Part shown: in pieces, positions 22,038 to 42,296 of the stretch
Layout of the letters: every line of letters starts with the position of its first letter
Numbering within the stretch: the stretch's first letter is position 1
Assembly (NCBI GenBank): GCA_029706075.1
Contig: JAINUG010000052.1
Span: forward strand, 3,499,498 to 3,563,497
Direction of reading: 5' to 3'
Length of the DNA stretch: 64,000 bases
From: Aldrovandia affinis
Lineage: Eukaryota; Chordata; Actinopteri; Notacanthiformes; Halosauridae
Program-made: the position numbers and the translations under genes
The notes under the pieces: generated by a model
What the model was told of the DNA's origin: nothing
Database searches by the model: none
Seen by the model: only the letters and a program-made list of their open reading frames with translations

Positions 22038-25000
22038 TAGTGGAGCGGCTAAGTGCTTATTTTCGTCAGAATCTTTCAATTGATGATACAAGCGTGAAAA
22101 TTGGCATGAGCAGTCTCCATGGGTCACTTGACAAGAAAATTGTCCGAGACATTTGAAATTTCAAGATGGCGGCCATTTTTCAAGATGGCCGACACCTTAG
22201 TGGAGCAGTTAAGTGATATAATGGTTTATTTGGTGGTAGAAGCATGAAAATTGGCATGAGCAGTCTCTGTGGGTCACTTGACAAGAAGCCACCCACAGCC
22301 ACTTGAAATTTCAAGATGGCAGCCATTTTCCAAGATGGCCGCCACCTTAATGGAGCAGTTAGGCCTAAATAATCATTTAGTTGGTGATACAAGCATGGAA
22401 ATTGCCATGAGCCATCTCAAAGGGTCACTTCACAAGAAAATTCTCCCAGACATTTGAAATTTCAAGATAGAGGCCATTTTTCAAGATGGCTGCCGCCCGC
22501 CATGTGGATCTTTAAATGATACATTTTCTCATAGAAATGTATTGGGTTCCTCAAAAGGCTCTGTCAAGAGAGGTTGTTTGACTGTGTTTTGTCTGACTCC
22601 TCGCCCACGACCTGTCCAGTTTGGTAAAACCTGCCAGGAGTTGCCTCCCACCGGCATAGCTCTCAGGGTTCACTGAGGTACACAAGCTCCCTTACCACGA
22701 CAAGGTAACAGTCACAAGGGATTTTTTATTTTTTTGTAACTAACAGCCATTAAATTTGTCAAATAAATACTAAGGGGTGGGGAAACAAAAAATAAGATTA
22801 ATAAATTAGCACAGTTGTGGTGCTGAACGGACAGTGCTCCAAAATAATAATTGAGCAATGGCTAATACTGAATGGCAATAAGGACAGATCCAGAGGCAAC
22901 AGCAGCTCTGGCTGACACAGCCACGGAACCATGACAAACAGAAAGTATCTCAAACAATACTAAGGAACTAAACTGAAAATGTGCTTCACTGTTAGATATA
23001 GGCAGTGGAAGCAATGTTACAAAGTAACAACTGAAAATTTTACAGTAATAGGCTGGTGACAAAGTAAAACATGATGCGCCGATGTGGCGAGGGGAAGCCG
23101 AGCCATAGGCCTACACCTGAAAACACAGAGGACAACGGGAATAACTCTGGCAAAAGAAACATGCAAATAGGTTCTAGCAGGGGCAACTACATAGGCATGT
23201 GCAACTGAGTCCATATCTGAAGCACTTACACCTTCCAGTACATGTCTTGGTGCACCCACATTTGGTCAACTCCCAACAACTCTCCGCAATAGGTGGAAGT
23301 GGAGTCCAGAAGACTTTCCACTCCTCGTCCTGTTCCACCCATCCCCAGTCGGATGGGCTCGGCATTTGTGGTTGTCGCTTCAATGCCTGTCCCCACACGT
23401 ATCCAGCCTCATAAGAAGCACGTTTGGCATGCTCTTTGAGTGCTGCTTGAGTTGGTGGGATCAAGTCATATTGTCTTTGCTTTCTGGCAAAGAGATCAAG
23501 CCTGGCCTCGTTCACAGTTGTGACATCGCTGGACCTGTCATACATTAGCACAACAAATCTCTCCAAAGCTTGCAGGTCACTATCCTCCACTGCAGAGGGA
23601 CATTCGCTGAGTGTTGCAAATGTGTTTGAGACCTCATCACACACATCCCATGTTTTCCAGGCAGACTTCTTTGATTTGCCATGGAAGGATGACACAATGT
23701 CACAACCACTGAAGGCATGGAAGAAGAGGATACCACTCATCTTCACAGATAAAGCACAAAGCTGTCGAGGGCTGGGATCTTCTTGGCCTCTTGACATGGA
23801 TATCTTTGGTATCTTCGGTGTCTTCAGCAGCAGTAGAAGATGCTCTCTTTTGGGCCCTTTCCAGCTTTGTGTTGTTGAACATAAGTTTACAGCTTGAATG
23901 ATATTTTGCTCTGTTTCTTGTCAATGTGCTTTCTGTGCCATCACCTTCATCTAGTCGGGTTGGACTAAGTAAGATAGGCAGAGCATTGATCTTATGAAAT
24001 AATGGAACATTTCTTGCAATGGTACCATAACCAGTACGATCGTGCTCTCTGTTGAATAAACTCGGCTGAATTAGTTTTTCCTTGGTGTCCTGCTGAAAAA
24101 TGAAACATCTGTCCCAGTTAGTTTTCTCAACTGTTATGATGGCTTCTGCCATGTCTGCAGCAAATGCATAGGCAGAGGCTGAGGGTTTATCCTTTTACCA
24201 CCTTTTACCAAGCACTTTGATGTATGGGATACAACTAAGTTCATGCCTTAACCCTACACTTAGTCCGATCGTTCATCCAATGCCATTTATATCCCGTGCG
24301 ATCTGTACACCATCCGGTTAACTAAAACCCCATTAACCTTGGCTCGGCTCTCCGCGCTGGCACAACCTGTCAATTCAGGTGCGGCTATCTAACTGTTTTG
24401 GGGTAAATTAGACAGCATTTGGGATACTAACTTTCAATTAGCTGACATTGAACCCCACTCTGAGTTTAACAGCAGTGATATATCACCAGTGTGCCCTGGT
24501 AGTGCAGATATTCACTCTTGTCTAATCTATCTATGATCAACAAATCAACACAACTGTATTTTGATGCGTTAAAAGTTGTTCTTTAGCATAATCTAAAACA
24601 TATAAAATAAAATGACACCAAATCGTCCTTAATGAAAAAACCCAATACATTTCTATGAGAAAAGGGATCTTTTGAGGATCCAGGGGCGGCCATCTTGAAA
24701 ATTGAAATTTCAAGTGGCTGGGAGTGTTTTCTTGTCAAGCAACCCTTAGAGACTGCTCATACCAATTTGCATGCTTGTGTCACTAACTAAACAATGATAT
24801 CGCTTAACTACTCCATTTAGGTGGTGGCCATCTTGAAAATGGCTGCCATCTTGAAATTTCAAGTGGCTGTGGGCGGTTTCTTGTCAAATGACCCTTTGAG
24901 ACGGCTCATGGCAATTTTCATGCTTGTATCACCAACTAAATGATTTCTTAAGCCTAACTGCTCCACTAAGGTGGTGGCCATCTTGAAAAATGGCCGCCAT

Positions 25001-25268
25001 CTTGAAATTTCAAGTGGCTGTGGGTGGCTTCTTGTCAAGTGACCCACAGAGACTGCTCATGTCAATTTTCATGCTTGTATCACCAAATAAACCATTATAT
25101 CACTTAACTGCTCCACTAAGGTGTCAGCCATCTTGAAAAATGGCCGCCATCTTGAAATTTCAAATGGCTCGGACAATTTTCTTGTCAAGTGACCCATGGA
25201 GACTGCTCATGCCAATTTTCACGCTTGTATCACAAATTGAAAGATTGTAGCACTTATCTGCTCCACTA
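22038..25268. mobile_element. Inverted-repeat DNA transposon F, 3-bp TSD, tandem-unit arms
   Basis: The insertion is delimited exactly by comparison with the empty site in copy 1 (GGAACTAGAAC): GGAACTA, element, CTAGAAC, giving TSD CTA (22035-22037 and 25269-25271). The ends are inverted: TAGTGGAGCGG at the left and its complement-like CTGCTCCACTA at the right. The left arm (22038 to about 22545) has three and the right arm (about 24630-25268) four diverged units of about 150 bp, each with ..GGAGCAGTTA.., GATACAAGC, CACTTGACAAGAA and AAATTTCAAGATGGCGGCC. The middle carries a minus-strand protein remnant. The superfamily is unassigned; the 3-bp TSD would allow Academ, CACTA-like or Harbinger-like groups, and I could not decide between them. 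Confidence 0.82.
23174..24152 (-). pseudogene. Zn-finger/CXC-domain protein of transposon F, internally deleted
   Basis: Two overlapping frames. The first (24152-23700) is an N-terminal Zn-binding-like region: KTNWDRCFIFQQDTKEKL, RLDEGDGTESTLTRNRAKYH, SSCKLMFNNTKLERAQKR, ending at ALCFICEDE. The second (23797-23174) continues with FFHAFSGCDIVSSFHGKSKK, a conserved LMYDR / VNEARLDLFARKQRQ stretch and KRASYEAGYVWGQAL. It ends in CGCTKTCTGRCKCFRYGLSC followed by TCLCSC, a tesmin/TSO1-like CXC cysteine pattern. I have seen this arrangement in long uncharacterised proteins of fish and marine invertebrates; here the large middle part is missing, joined near 23750 with a frame change. The Asp of SGCD could be catalytic, but that is speculation. 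Not a host gene. Confidence 0.68.
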
Positions 25269-25560
25269 CTAGAACAATTCTGCATGGAGGAATGATTGAG
25301 GATCACCCCTAAGAAGTTCCATAACCTCGTACGACACTACATAAGGTGACTATTTGCTGTTATAACGGCCAAAGGAGGAACCACAAAGTACTGGTGACTT
25401 TGTGTGAATATTTGTGATTCTTGATTTTTCTGGGGAAAAAAGGATAATTTGTGAACCGTTCGATTGTGGTTCATGCCAGTGCATTATTATTAAATAATTT
25501 AACTTTCTGAATTTTGTGAGCATAGAATAAAGGTAATTACTTATGAAAAAAACTGGAAAA
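25269..25560 (+). mobile_element. Tc1-like transposon, family C copy 2, right part
   Basis: Continues copy 2 after transposon F: AGAACAATTCTGCATGGAGG, then AAGAAGTTCCATAACCTCG and TGAATATTTGTGATTCTTG as at 11941-12110. The inner TIR block TTTTGTGAGCATAGAATAAAG (about 25515) is the inverse of 20894-20920. Confidence 0.75.
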
Positions 25561-26403
25561 AATCGGAAACAAAAGTATGAAATGAAGTCAAATATACTTT
25601 ATGGATAAATGGCTGGTGTCAGACAAACAAATGCAACAAATTGCAGCACAAAAGTAACAATTTATTTTATCAAACAAGAATCAATGCAAGAAACAGATTT
25701 TCACAATTCATTCATGGAATTAATCTTACTTTTCATTTTAGGCTAATCACAAAATATGAATATTGTATTACACACGAGTATAACTTTTGCAGTTGAACCA
25801 TTTGTGAGTAATGAGTGTAATAAAGGTTTCATTGAATTAGGTCCTTAGTTGAAATCCAGCCACAGCCACACAAAGATTATATAGTAACAGTTTGTCTAAA
25901 GAAAAACTGGTATTAAATGATCAAGTTTTATATGGTGCATGTTAAAATTAGCTAATTTATTTGTTCACGGTTTCAGCAGGGCTGACCAACTGAACTAGTG
26001 TCTTCTCAGGTACCTTTAAATGTATTTATTAACATTCATATCATGACCAAAACATTAAGTAAATATGCACTGTTGTGCATCATTAAGGCCTTGGAAATAA
26101 ACAACATGATTCCAAGTTCATCACATTGCCTATGATTTTTTACTACCAGCACACATTACTCTGTACTACTTGCTGACCACACAATTGCCACTCCACATGA
26201 ATTTTTGCATTCTGGCTTTTCTTTCTAAAACGCTAAAAAATGGCAATGGCACTCACTCTATTCGACAAAACATACTCCTAAATGGCACACAATCGTGTGA
26301 ATATTGTTCAGCCCTCTATCAATCGTAAAAATTCTAAAACAATCAAGCTGAGCCGGGGCCCCGGCATTCAGCATTGATTGGCTGAGACCTGAAGAGAAGG
26401 GTT
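25561..26403 (-). other. nmnat1 3' flank / probable 3' UTR
   Basis: Downstream of the nmnat1 stop on the minus strand. AT-rich with AATAAA-type words (TTTATT on the plus strand at about 25662 and 26025). No other gene seen; the polyadenylation site cannot be fixed. Confidence 0.4.
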
Positions 26404-35655
<9,252 letters not shown>

Positions 35656-35729
35656 ATGCTGCATTACTGCTTAGTCCACACGGCGTATCATTTAAGCAGG
35701 TGGTTGCCAAAACATCAAAGGCTGAAATT
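35656..35729 (+). CDS. Membrane-protein gene exon 1
   Basis: 74 bp, ATG at 35656, encoding MLHYCLVHTAYHLSRWLPKH onward; donor GTAAGT. Confidence 0.7.
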
Positions 35730-37271
35730 GTAAGTTATGGGAAATGGTTAAGTGTGTGCTTGTGGACAAAATGATGGTGTGTGGTATGTTATTTTCACGT
35801 TATAAACATTCTGATATTTTTTCTCTCTTCCAGTCAAATCATAACTGTGATTTTTGTGACGCTTGTCCTTGCCCCTCAGTTGTATGTTCTAACAAGGCAA
35901 GTATTGATTGAAACTAAAACAATGCTACATTTAAAAAGTAATGTTTATTGGAAGGGCTCATGCAGGCCCAAACCTGTTTGAATTTGCTGTAATAGAAAAA
36001 ATGCATGGATGGATGTTTTATTATCCCTTTCCCCAGCTCAGGTTTTTCTTTTTCTTTCTTCCATGTAGGCCTAAATCTTCCCGATACTGCCGACAGCCAC
36101 TTTTTACCAATCTTGCATGCTTCATTATGCTGTCTCTTTTGGCTACAGGTAGGGTCAAACCTCAAAGTGCTAATACTCATATTTACATATAACAATAAAA
36201 AGTGTTCAGATTCCTAAAAAGGGAGCAGGGTGGAGACCTATTTTTATTATAAATAAATTCCTTGTGTTGAGATGAGCAGGTACATACTGTATATGTTACC
36301 TGTCCAAATATACCAATGTGTTACCATTCTACCATTTCAGAAATTGTGACATTTTCTTTTCAGTTGGTCAAGATGAGACTGTGGTCAGGCTTTTAATTCA
36401 CATTTAGGTTTGTTTTACGTTGAAGTGTTTTAGCTGAGGCTTTCTAGAGCTAGGTGGTTCTCTTCAGTATGGACTAATGGAACAGTGTTGGTCCAGGCTT
36501 TGCAGTGGTGTTCACGCTGCTGGACCCAGTCCCTCAGGCCTTCAAGGCAGCCTTCCACGTGTTTGGAGTGATGTCGTTCGCTGAAGGCCTCTGCATCACT
36601 GTCCTGACTACCACAGCAGCTAACTGTGTAAGTAGAATAGGTTTGCAGAGACAGGAAGAAACTAGAAAAGTTCCCTAATCTAATTTTATTCACTGAAGTC
36701 ACAAACCATTGCTTCATACAGCAAACAGTCTGAGGCAAGCCTGATTATACATGCTACAGCAAAATTGCTGCTTGTTTTGCTGCATGTCACATTTTTGTGT
36801 AAATCGAATGGCTTCCAACACAACTGAATATATCCAAATGAAAGTGATTTATATTTCTAGGCAAAAACAACTCCTGAATTGTACTATATGTCCTACCTGC
36901 TATCCTGGGCGTGTGTCCTAACTACAGGTAAAAAACAAAAAATATATATATATATATATTTTTTTAAACCAATAGTGGTTTGACAATTCAAAATTAGGAG
37001 TAAAAAATAAACGTACACTGTGAAGCTTATTTATTCAGTTTGACCTGAAAAATCTGATTTCATGCTCTATTTTAGCAATGTTTTAAACAGAACTTGATGA
37101 TAAAGGTAACAGAGCAGTGGCAACAAATTTCTCTTTTCAGCCTTCTTCCTGGTAATGGGAGGGTTCTGGGTATCTAATGCTCTGCATCCTGGCTGGGCCT
37201 TGGATAGGTGCTCCCAGAGCGGGGTGTGTTATGAACCAGTCCACAGCTGCTCCTGCCTGTGGCATGTCTGA
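35656..37271 (+). CDS. Unrecognised multi-pass membrane protein, 181 residues (6 exons)
   Basis: Join of 35656-35729, 35834-35896, 36069-36148, 36497-36627, 36861-36927 and 37141-37271 gives 546 bp with consistent phases (2,2,1,0,1). An in-frame TAA 15 bases before the ATG supports this start. Intron 2 begins with GC (ACAAG/GCAAGT, the standard GC-AG donor context); the others are GT-AG. Predicted membrane segments: about residues 25-44 (IITVIFVTLVLAPQLYVL), 57-82 (LACFIMLSLLATGFAVVFTL), 92-115 (FHVFGVMSFAEGLCITVL) and 124-149 (YLLSWACVLTTAFFLVMGGF). The N-terminus is basic, and a Cys-rich tail (CSQSGVCYEPVHSCSC) ends the protein. I do not recognise the family and assign no function. An AATAAA at 37810-37815 could end the mRNA. 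Human has no gene of this type that I know at this spot. Confidence 0.78.
35834..35896 (+). CDS. Membrane-protein gene exon 2
   Basis: 63 bp, acceptor CTTCCAG, encoding the first membrane segment QIITVIFVTLVLAPQLYVLT; GC donor (AAG/GCAAGT). Confidence 0.75.
36069..36148 (+). CDS. Membrane-protein gene exon 3
   Basis: 80 bp, acceptor CATGTAG, encoding PKSSRYCRQPLFTNLACFIM onward; donor GTAGGG. Confidence 0.78.
36497..36627 (+). CDS. Membrane-protein gene exon 4
   Basis: 131 bp, acceptor GGTCCAG, encoding FAVVFTLLDPVPQAFKAAFH onward to TTTAANC; donor GTAAGT, phase 0. Confidence 0.82.
36861..36927 (+). CDS. Membrane-protein gene exon 5
   Basis: 67 bp, acceptor TTTCTAG, encoding AKTTPELYYMSYLLSWACVL; donor GTAAAA. 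Confidence 0.8.
37141..37271 (+). CDS. Membrane-protein gene exon 6
   Basis: 131 bp, acceptor CTTTTCAG, encoding FFLVMGGFWVSNALHPGWAL onward to CLWHV and TGA at 37269-37271. Confidence 0.8.
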
Positions 37272-38879
37272 CAGCACGCAGGAGCCACGGCTACATGTAT
37301 AATGTATTCTGATTCCATGGCAACAGCTCAGCAACTGAAAGCTGGAGAGTTCTGCTCAGTTACCTTCAATATCCAATTGCTGAAAGGCTCTGAAGACACA
37401 GTGGAAGCTGCAAATCACCCCAAACCAATGCACTTTGTGATTTGACTGCAATACCCTCAAATTAAGGCTAGATCACTGCATGTCTATCACCTTTGGACTG
37501 TTAAATAATAGACTTGCTAAACTGTCGACAAACAGGTGCGCCCACTACAGAAACCTCTGATATGTTGATATGAAAGATATACTGTGTTATAGCTCTAACC
37601 AGAACCTGGGTTAGAGTCCAACTGAGTTACATTTTTTAAATCCAATAGGAACACACAGCTGTGAGTGTGTACTGCAGCCCACTAGATGGCATACTTTTGT
37701 GGTGTATTTGTCCTTATATTAAAGGAAGATTTTACCCACATTATATGTTGGCCGTCGTCCTTACTGTCGTATGAATGCAATGGTATATACATTCTTGCAG
37801 ATTTAAGGCAATAAAAAAAAAAATTCCCCCCACCCCCGCAACTTCTTGTTCAGCTGAACAGTTACACAAACTACAGACTCCCACAAATACATCTTTCTCA
37901 ACCAGCCAAAAGACGCTTTGGGGTCTGTGCAGAGGCAATGGGGAAGGAATAACGGACCGCTGTCCTTACGTAAAATGTAACTAACGTAACGTAACGTAAA
38001 TTGATTAATATGCGACCAGAATGACTGTACATCATGCAATGACACCCTGCATTGCAATATCGAACTCCGTTGCAGAGCAGGTACGTGTAGAACATCCACT
38101 CAAAGCCATATCTCATTGCTGGATTGAAAGGTGACAAGAAGCTTGCTTATACGACATCGCGCTAGTTTATATTGCAGTGGTGGCTAACCTTAATGGAGAA
38201 TCACGGGTTTTTCTGGCTTCCGTTTGCACCTTGAAATCACAAACCTATTTAGACTCAAGGGATAAAGGTAAAGTGAGTTAATGTCAACTTTGTAATCTGC
38301 TGCTGTAATCGACAAATATGTTCTGAATAACATCGAAAACCGTAAGACCCTATTTATTTGAAAAGGTCTCAAAACAGTCTCCAATAAGTACTAGTTAGCG
38401 AACGTTATGTAATTTACAAGCTACAGTCGTTTGGTAGCTAGTTAATTTGAATAGTGAGGAGATACGTAACGTATACTCAAACCCAAAGATCGCTAACTTA
38501 ATAGATAGCTTTAAAATGACAATAATTGTAGTTTTCGTTTACAGCATTGATAATTAGCTACATAGCTTGCGAGTTATTCTAAAATACAGTGCAGTGCTCC
38601 AAATGTACCTAAGTTAGGTAACTGACCTGCTCTAGCTATCTTGCTAAGGGGCTGGCTAAAACGTGTACCTAGCCACTCTTCACAGCTGGCTAGTTGAATC
38701 GATTCAATCCGTACCACTTTAAGCCTTGCTAGCCACATTTACGCGAGGTTAGTATTATAACAATAGCATATTTAATAAATTACTTACATTTCTAATAAAG
38801 TCGCGTTTTTCAAGAAGACCGCAAGGCTCACTTTAGCGAAACCTTGTTTACCAAAGTTTCGTTACCCGTATTGTTTTTA
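37272..38879. other. 3' UTR and intergenic DNA, no further gene found
   Basis: The first about 540 bp are probably the membrane-protein gene's 3' UTR (AATAAA at 37810). The rest contains many GTAACGTAACG and GCTAGC words but no exon I can support. Confidence 0.4.
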
Positions 38880-38960
38880 CATTTTACTTCCGGGTTTAAT
38901 TGGCCAAAAGAACCGGAAACTGGTGTTTCATCGTGTGGGTCCGCCCCGATCTAAATGTAT
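38880..38960. promoter_or_regulatory. Promoter-like cluster without an assigned gene
   Basis: Two facing ETS sites (ACTTCCGGG at 38885-38893 and ACCGGAAAC at 38911-38919), an inverted CCAAT box (ATTGG, 38899-38903) and a CCGCCCC GC box (38941-38947) lie within 70 bp, as in housekeeping promoters. A gene with its coding exons elsewhere could start here. A GTAAGT donor follows on the minus strand near 38790. Confidence 0.42.
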
Positions 38961-39508
38961 GTATGGGATTTTGGGAATTTGAAAAGGAAAGGTGACATTT
39001 ACAAGTCAATTTGCTGGCGAAGACTGAAAGACCATCGTACGCTAGCCAACGTTATTTCCCTCCCATAAATACAGCTAACGTTAGCGAGCTAGCCGAACGT
39101 TGTGAAATTAACAGAATAATATAAATAAGAGTGCGTGATTATTATTCACCTTTATGCCCAGGTTAAGGAAACAGAATATGACCAATATAGCCAGCTCTGA
39201 AGTGGAGAAAACCAAGACAGAGACTTTTGATTTTGAACCTCATTCCCAGAACATACATTATTTTATAGACTCGAGATGAGAGGGGAAACTCCTGTTTTTT
39301 CCATGCTAATCTCACTAAATGATCTCATTAATTCAACATCAAATGGTGAAGCCTTTTTCTCCAAATGGCGATTTTCTGGCATTATGAGAGTGCATCTGGC
39401 ATTATCTTGATCGGTTTTAACCATTTAGCCCATGTAGACCACTAGGTTTAAAAAAACAGTTTAGTTGAAGGCATTTGGGAGTTTTTATTTTGAACATAAC
39501 ATAGGCCT

Positions 39509-39624
39509 ATGCCATTTAGCAGACGCTTTTATCCGAAGCGACTGCATACATTTTTCAGTATATGTGGCCCCAACGGGAATCGAACCCACAACCTCTACCT
39601 CTACCTCTGAGCCACACAGAACCA
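39509..39624 (-). mobile_element. tRNA-derived SINE with L2-like tail
   Basis: Read on the minus strand: TGTGTGGCTCAGAGGTAGAG (tRNA-like box A), GTGGGTTCGATTCCC (box B), GGGGCCACATATACTG, then the L2-type tail AGTCGCTTCGGATAAAAGCG and TCTGCTAAATGGC. The same layout is at 42151-42296. Confidence 0.82.
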
Positions 39625-42150
39625 CCATATTTATTTACATGTAGAATTGTGAAGAATTTTCAAAGCCAGATTCAAGACAGTGGTTCCAAACCTGTCACAG
39701 CTTCTTAAACTGTGCAACATAGTAAAATTATCAGGCATCATAAAAAAACATACTTTTTGTGGCATTCTGATATAGAGATCTGTATTTTGTATGAAGTCAA
39801 AATAAAACTGGATGGACAATATACACTGGACAACCAAAAAAAACAAGATTCCATCCCCATCCCATCACACAGTTTACAACAAAACAAAATATAATACCTA
39901 GTTTTTTCCCTTTTTTTTGATTTTGTAAAGCTGTAATCCATTTTTACATACAGTATGCAAATAGGGTTATGATCACACCCAATCTCCAGCCAGTATTTAG
40001 CATTTATGAATCACATGCAGCATTTTCTCAGTATCCTCATGTCAGAGCCATCAATAATTGAACATGTTTACACTCCTCCGTATTCAGTAATTACTGAATA
40101 TTTTAGTCGTTATATTTATTTCTATTTTACTTGTCTTTGCTTTTAAATGTTTTGATGGTTTATACAGAGTGAGGGAAGCACTGCCCATATGCACTCTGTT
40201 TATTGGACTACCACTTAGTTCTTGCAAAGGAAAGTTGAAGAAACAGCAGGATTGGACTTGATAAGGTTTTCATTGCTTCATGTTAACATTTCACAACAGT
40301 GCAAACTGCTAAGCCCTCTCTGGGGACTAAATGACAAATTTAGAAATTTAGAAAAGATTGTGTATTGTATTGACTCAGCTTCAATTACAGATAATACAGT
40401 ATTGCAGTCATGGTTACCTTAGTTCTAAACTGTCACCCAGCACGAATATAAAATGCAGGAATAAGAGTCTTCATTACCTTGTTTGCCATATTATTGTACC
40501 ATTTGTAATAAATGACGGTGGTTATGGCTATGCTATAATACAATGTGATGGTATTCTAAATGAGCACCAGGGGGCACCCAAGCACACAGAGGGTTGAAAA
40601 CACTCTTAATGGCTCAATAATTTAGTTTGGGGTTTGAATTATTGTAACCTACACAATGCATATTTTCTGAATTAGAAATAATTGATACAATACATTGAAC
40701 TGAGACATCTAATGTATTTTAATTAGCTCTACGCAATTGGTAGTTGGATATCAAGATGGCAAATCTGCAATAATGTGTACATTATTTACTGGTAACATAC
40801 CACTGAAAAGAATGTGCACTAGAGTTACACCATGTTCAACAGTGTGACAAATACACCACTAAAATGAGTCCACAGTTGTTTTTGGGGGGGGGAATCCATC
40901 TTGTAATCCATTATTTTTGTTCATGAGCATGCATCGTCATCATAACCACTCACCATTGAGTCTAATTGGTAGGAAAGTGAGTGCAACCCCCAAGAAGCTT
41001 AAAGGCAATATCGAACAGTTCTTAAAACAGCCTTTCATTTAACTTTTTAAAGAAAACAAACAAAATGCTGAAAATACAGAAGACAGTTATTCTGGGTGGT
41101 GCGACTGCAATGTGTGAGATGTTTAATAGTCCCATGCTGAAAACGAGGAGGGAATGGTGGAATGTCTCTATAAATATCCACAGTGAGTAACAATTAGTAA
41201 GAGGTGTGACAATTTTGTAAGTAAAGGGGATATCAACACATATGCAAATTCAATGTGGTTCACTCTGCCTCCAATGTAATATAAATAAAGTAGGAAAAAG
41301 CACCTAGAGTATGTATAGATGGAAATTTATTGTAGCTTCAAATACTTTTTCAATCTCACCAATCACCATATGCACATTTGAAGTTTAAACCCACATTAGC
41401 TACATATAGCATTTTAACAAGGTACATCCTTTCTGAAGTAGATGTTTCTTTTTTCCCCCCAAACATGATATAGTGTAAGTACAATATCTATAGATGATAT
41501 ATGAAAGACCTACTTTGTCTACGCATCACATGAGCACAAAACATCAATGTAGGACAAACTTTCACTTGAGACAAAACTAGCAGGAATGAATGACTAAAAA
41601 TGAATTAAATAAAACCACTTCCCCTGACTTGTAAGAAATGTAGCATTTTATAATGACAAAAATGACACAAAAAATGGCCACAACTTAAACGGCGTGTATT
41701 AATGTTTTGTTAGTTATGTTAATGTGCTGTGATAGGTAAAAAGGCACTCCCAACACCGCCCAGCAGGATGAACGAAGGAGCAATCTGACCAACCATTGCA
41801 ACATACCTTGTTTTACGTTATCATTCCTGTTTATTTAATGAATCCTTAGGAGCACAACAAAATTATTGAACCTGTATCTCTGTTCTTCATCCAGTAAGTT
41901 CCAACAATATTTGTCAGATTCTTGGCACCCAGGTATGGTCTCAAATAAGAGGGCACCAACAAGACATTTTTGTTACTCTGTATTAACTATAATTAATGTT
42001 GTGCAGACTGTTTAACAAGCAATACCCGTTATCCAAATATCCTGTCTGACATTTCTATGAAAGACAGAGAATGTTGTTTATGTTTGTGGTAAAGTGACAA
42101 TGTACTGTGTTAAATCAGGTAGATTTCACATTTTTAATATAATAATATAT
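39625..42150. other. Intergenic DNA, nothing recognised
   Basis: AT-rich; no exon, RNA gene or transposon supported. The left end of the clstn1 3' UTR may reach into the right part of this stretch. Confidence 0.4.
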
Positions 42151-42296
42151 ATGCTATTTAGCAGACGCTTTTATCCAAAGCGACTTACAGTAGTGAATGC
42201 AAACACTTCTCAGTATATGTGGCCCCAATGGGAATCGAACCCACAATCTAAGCATTGTCAGTGCCATGCTCTACCTTCTGAGCCACACAGAATCAC
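42151..42296 (-). mobile_element. tRNA-derived SINE with L2-like tail, near-complete
   Basis: The minus strand starts TGTGTGGCTCAGAAGGTAGAG (box A), has GTGGGTTCGATTCCCA (box B) about 45 bp later, then GGGGCCACATATACTGAG, a short unique body, and the tail AAGTCGCTTTGGATAAAAGC followed by GTCTGCTAAATAGC. Its tail sequence matches the L2 LINE 3' ends in this window, the usual parasite-partner relation. Confidence 0.87.

Noticed and set aside
22269-22457. Repeated short frames (also 24859-25047) in the transposon arms
   Set aside because: They come from the about 150-bp tandem units and carry no start context or domain.
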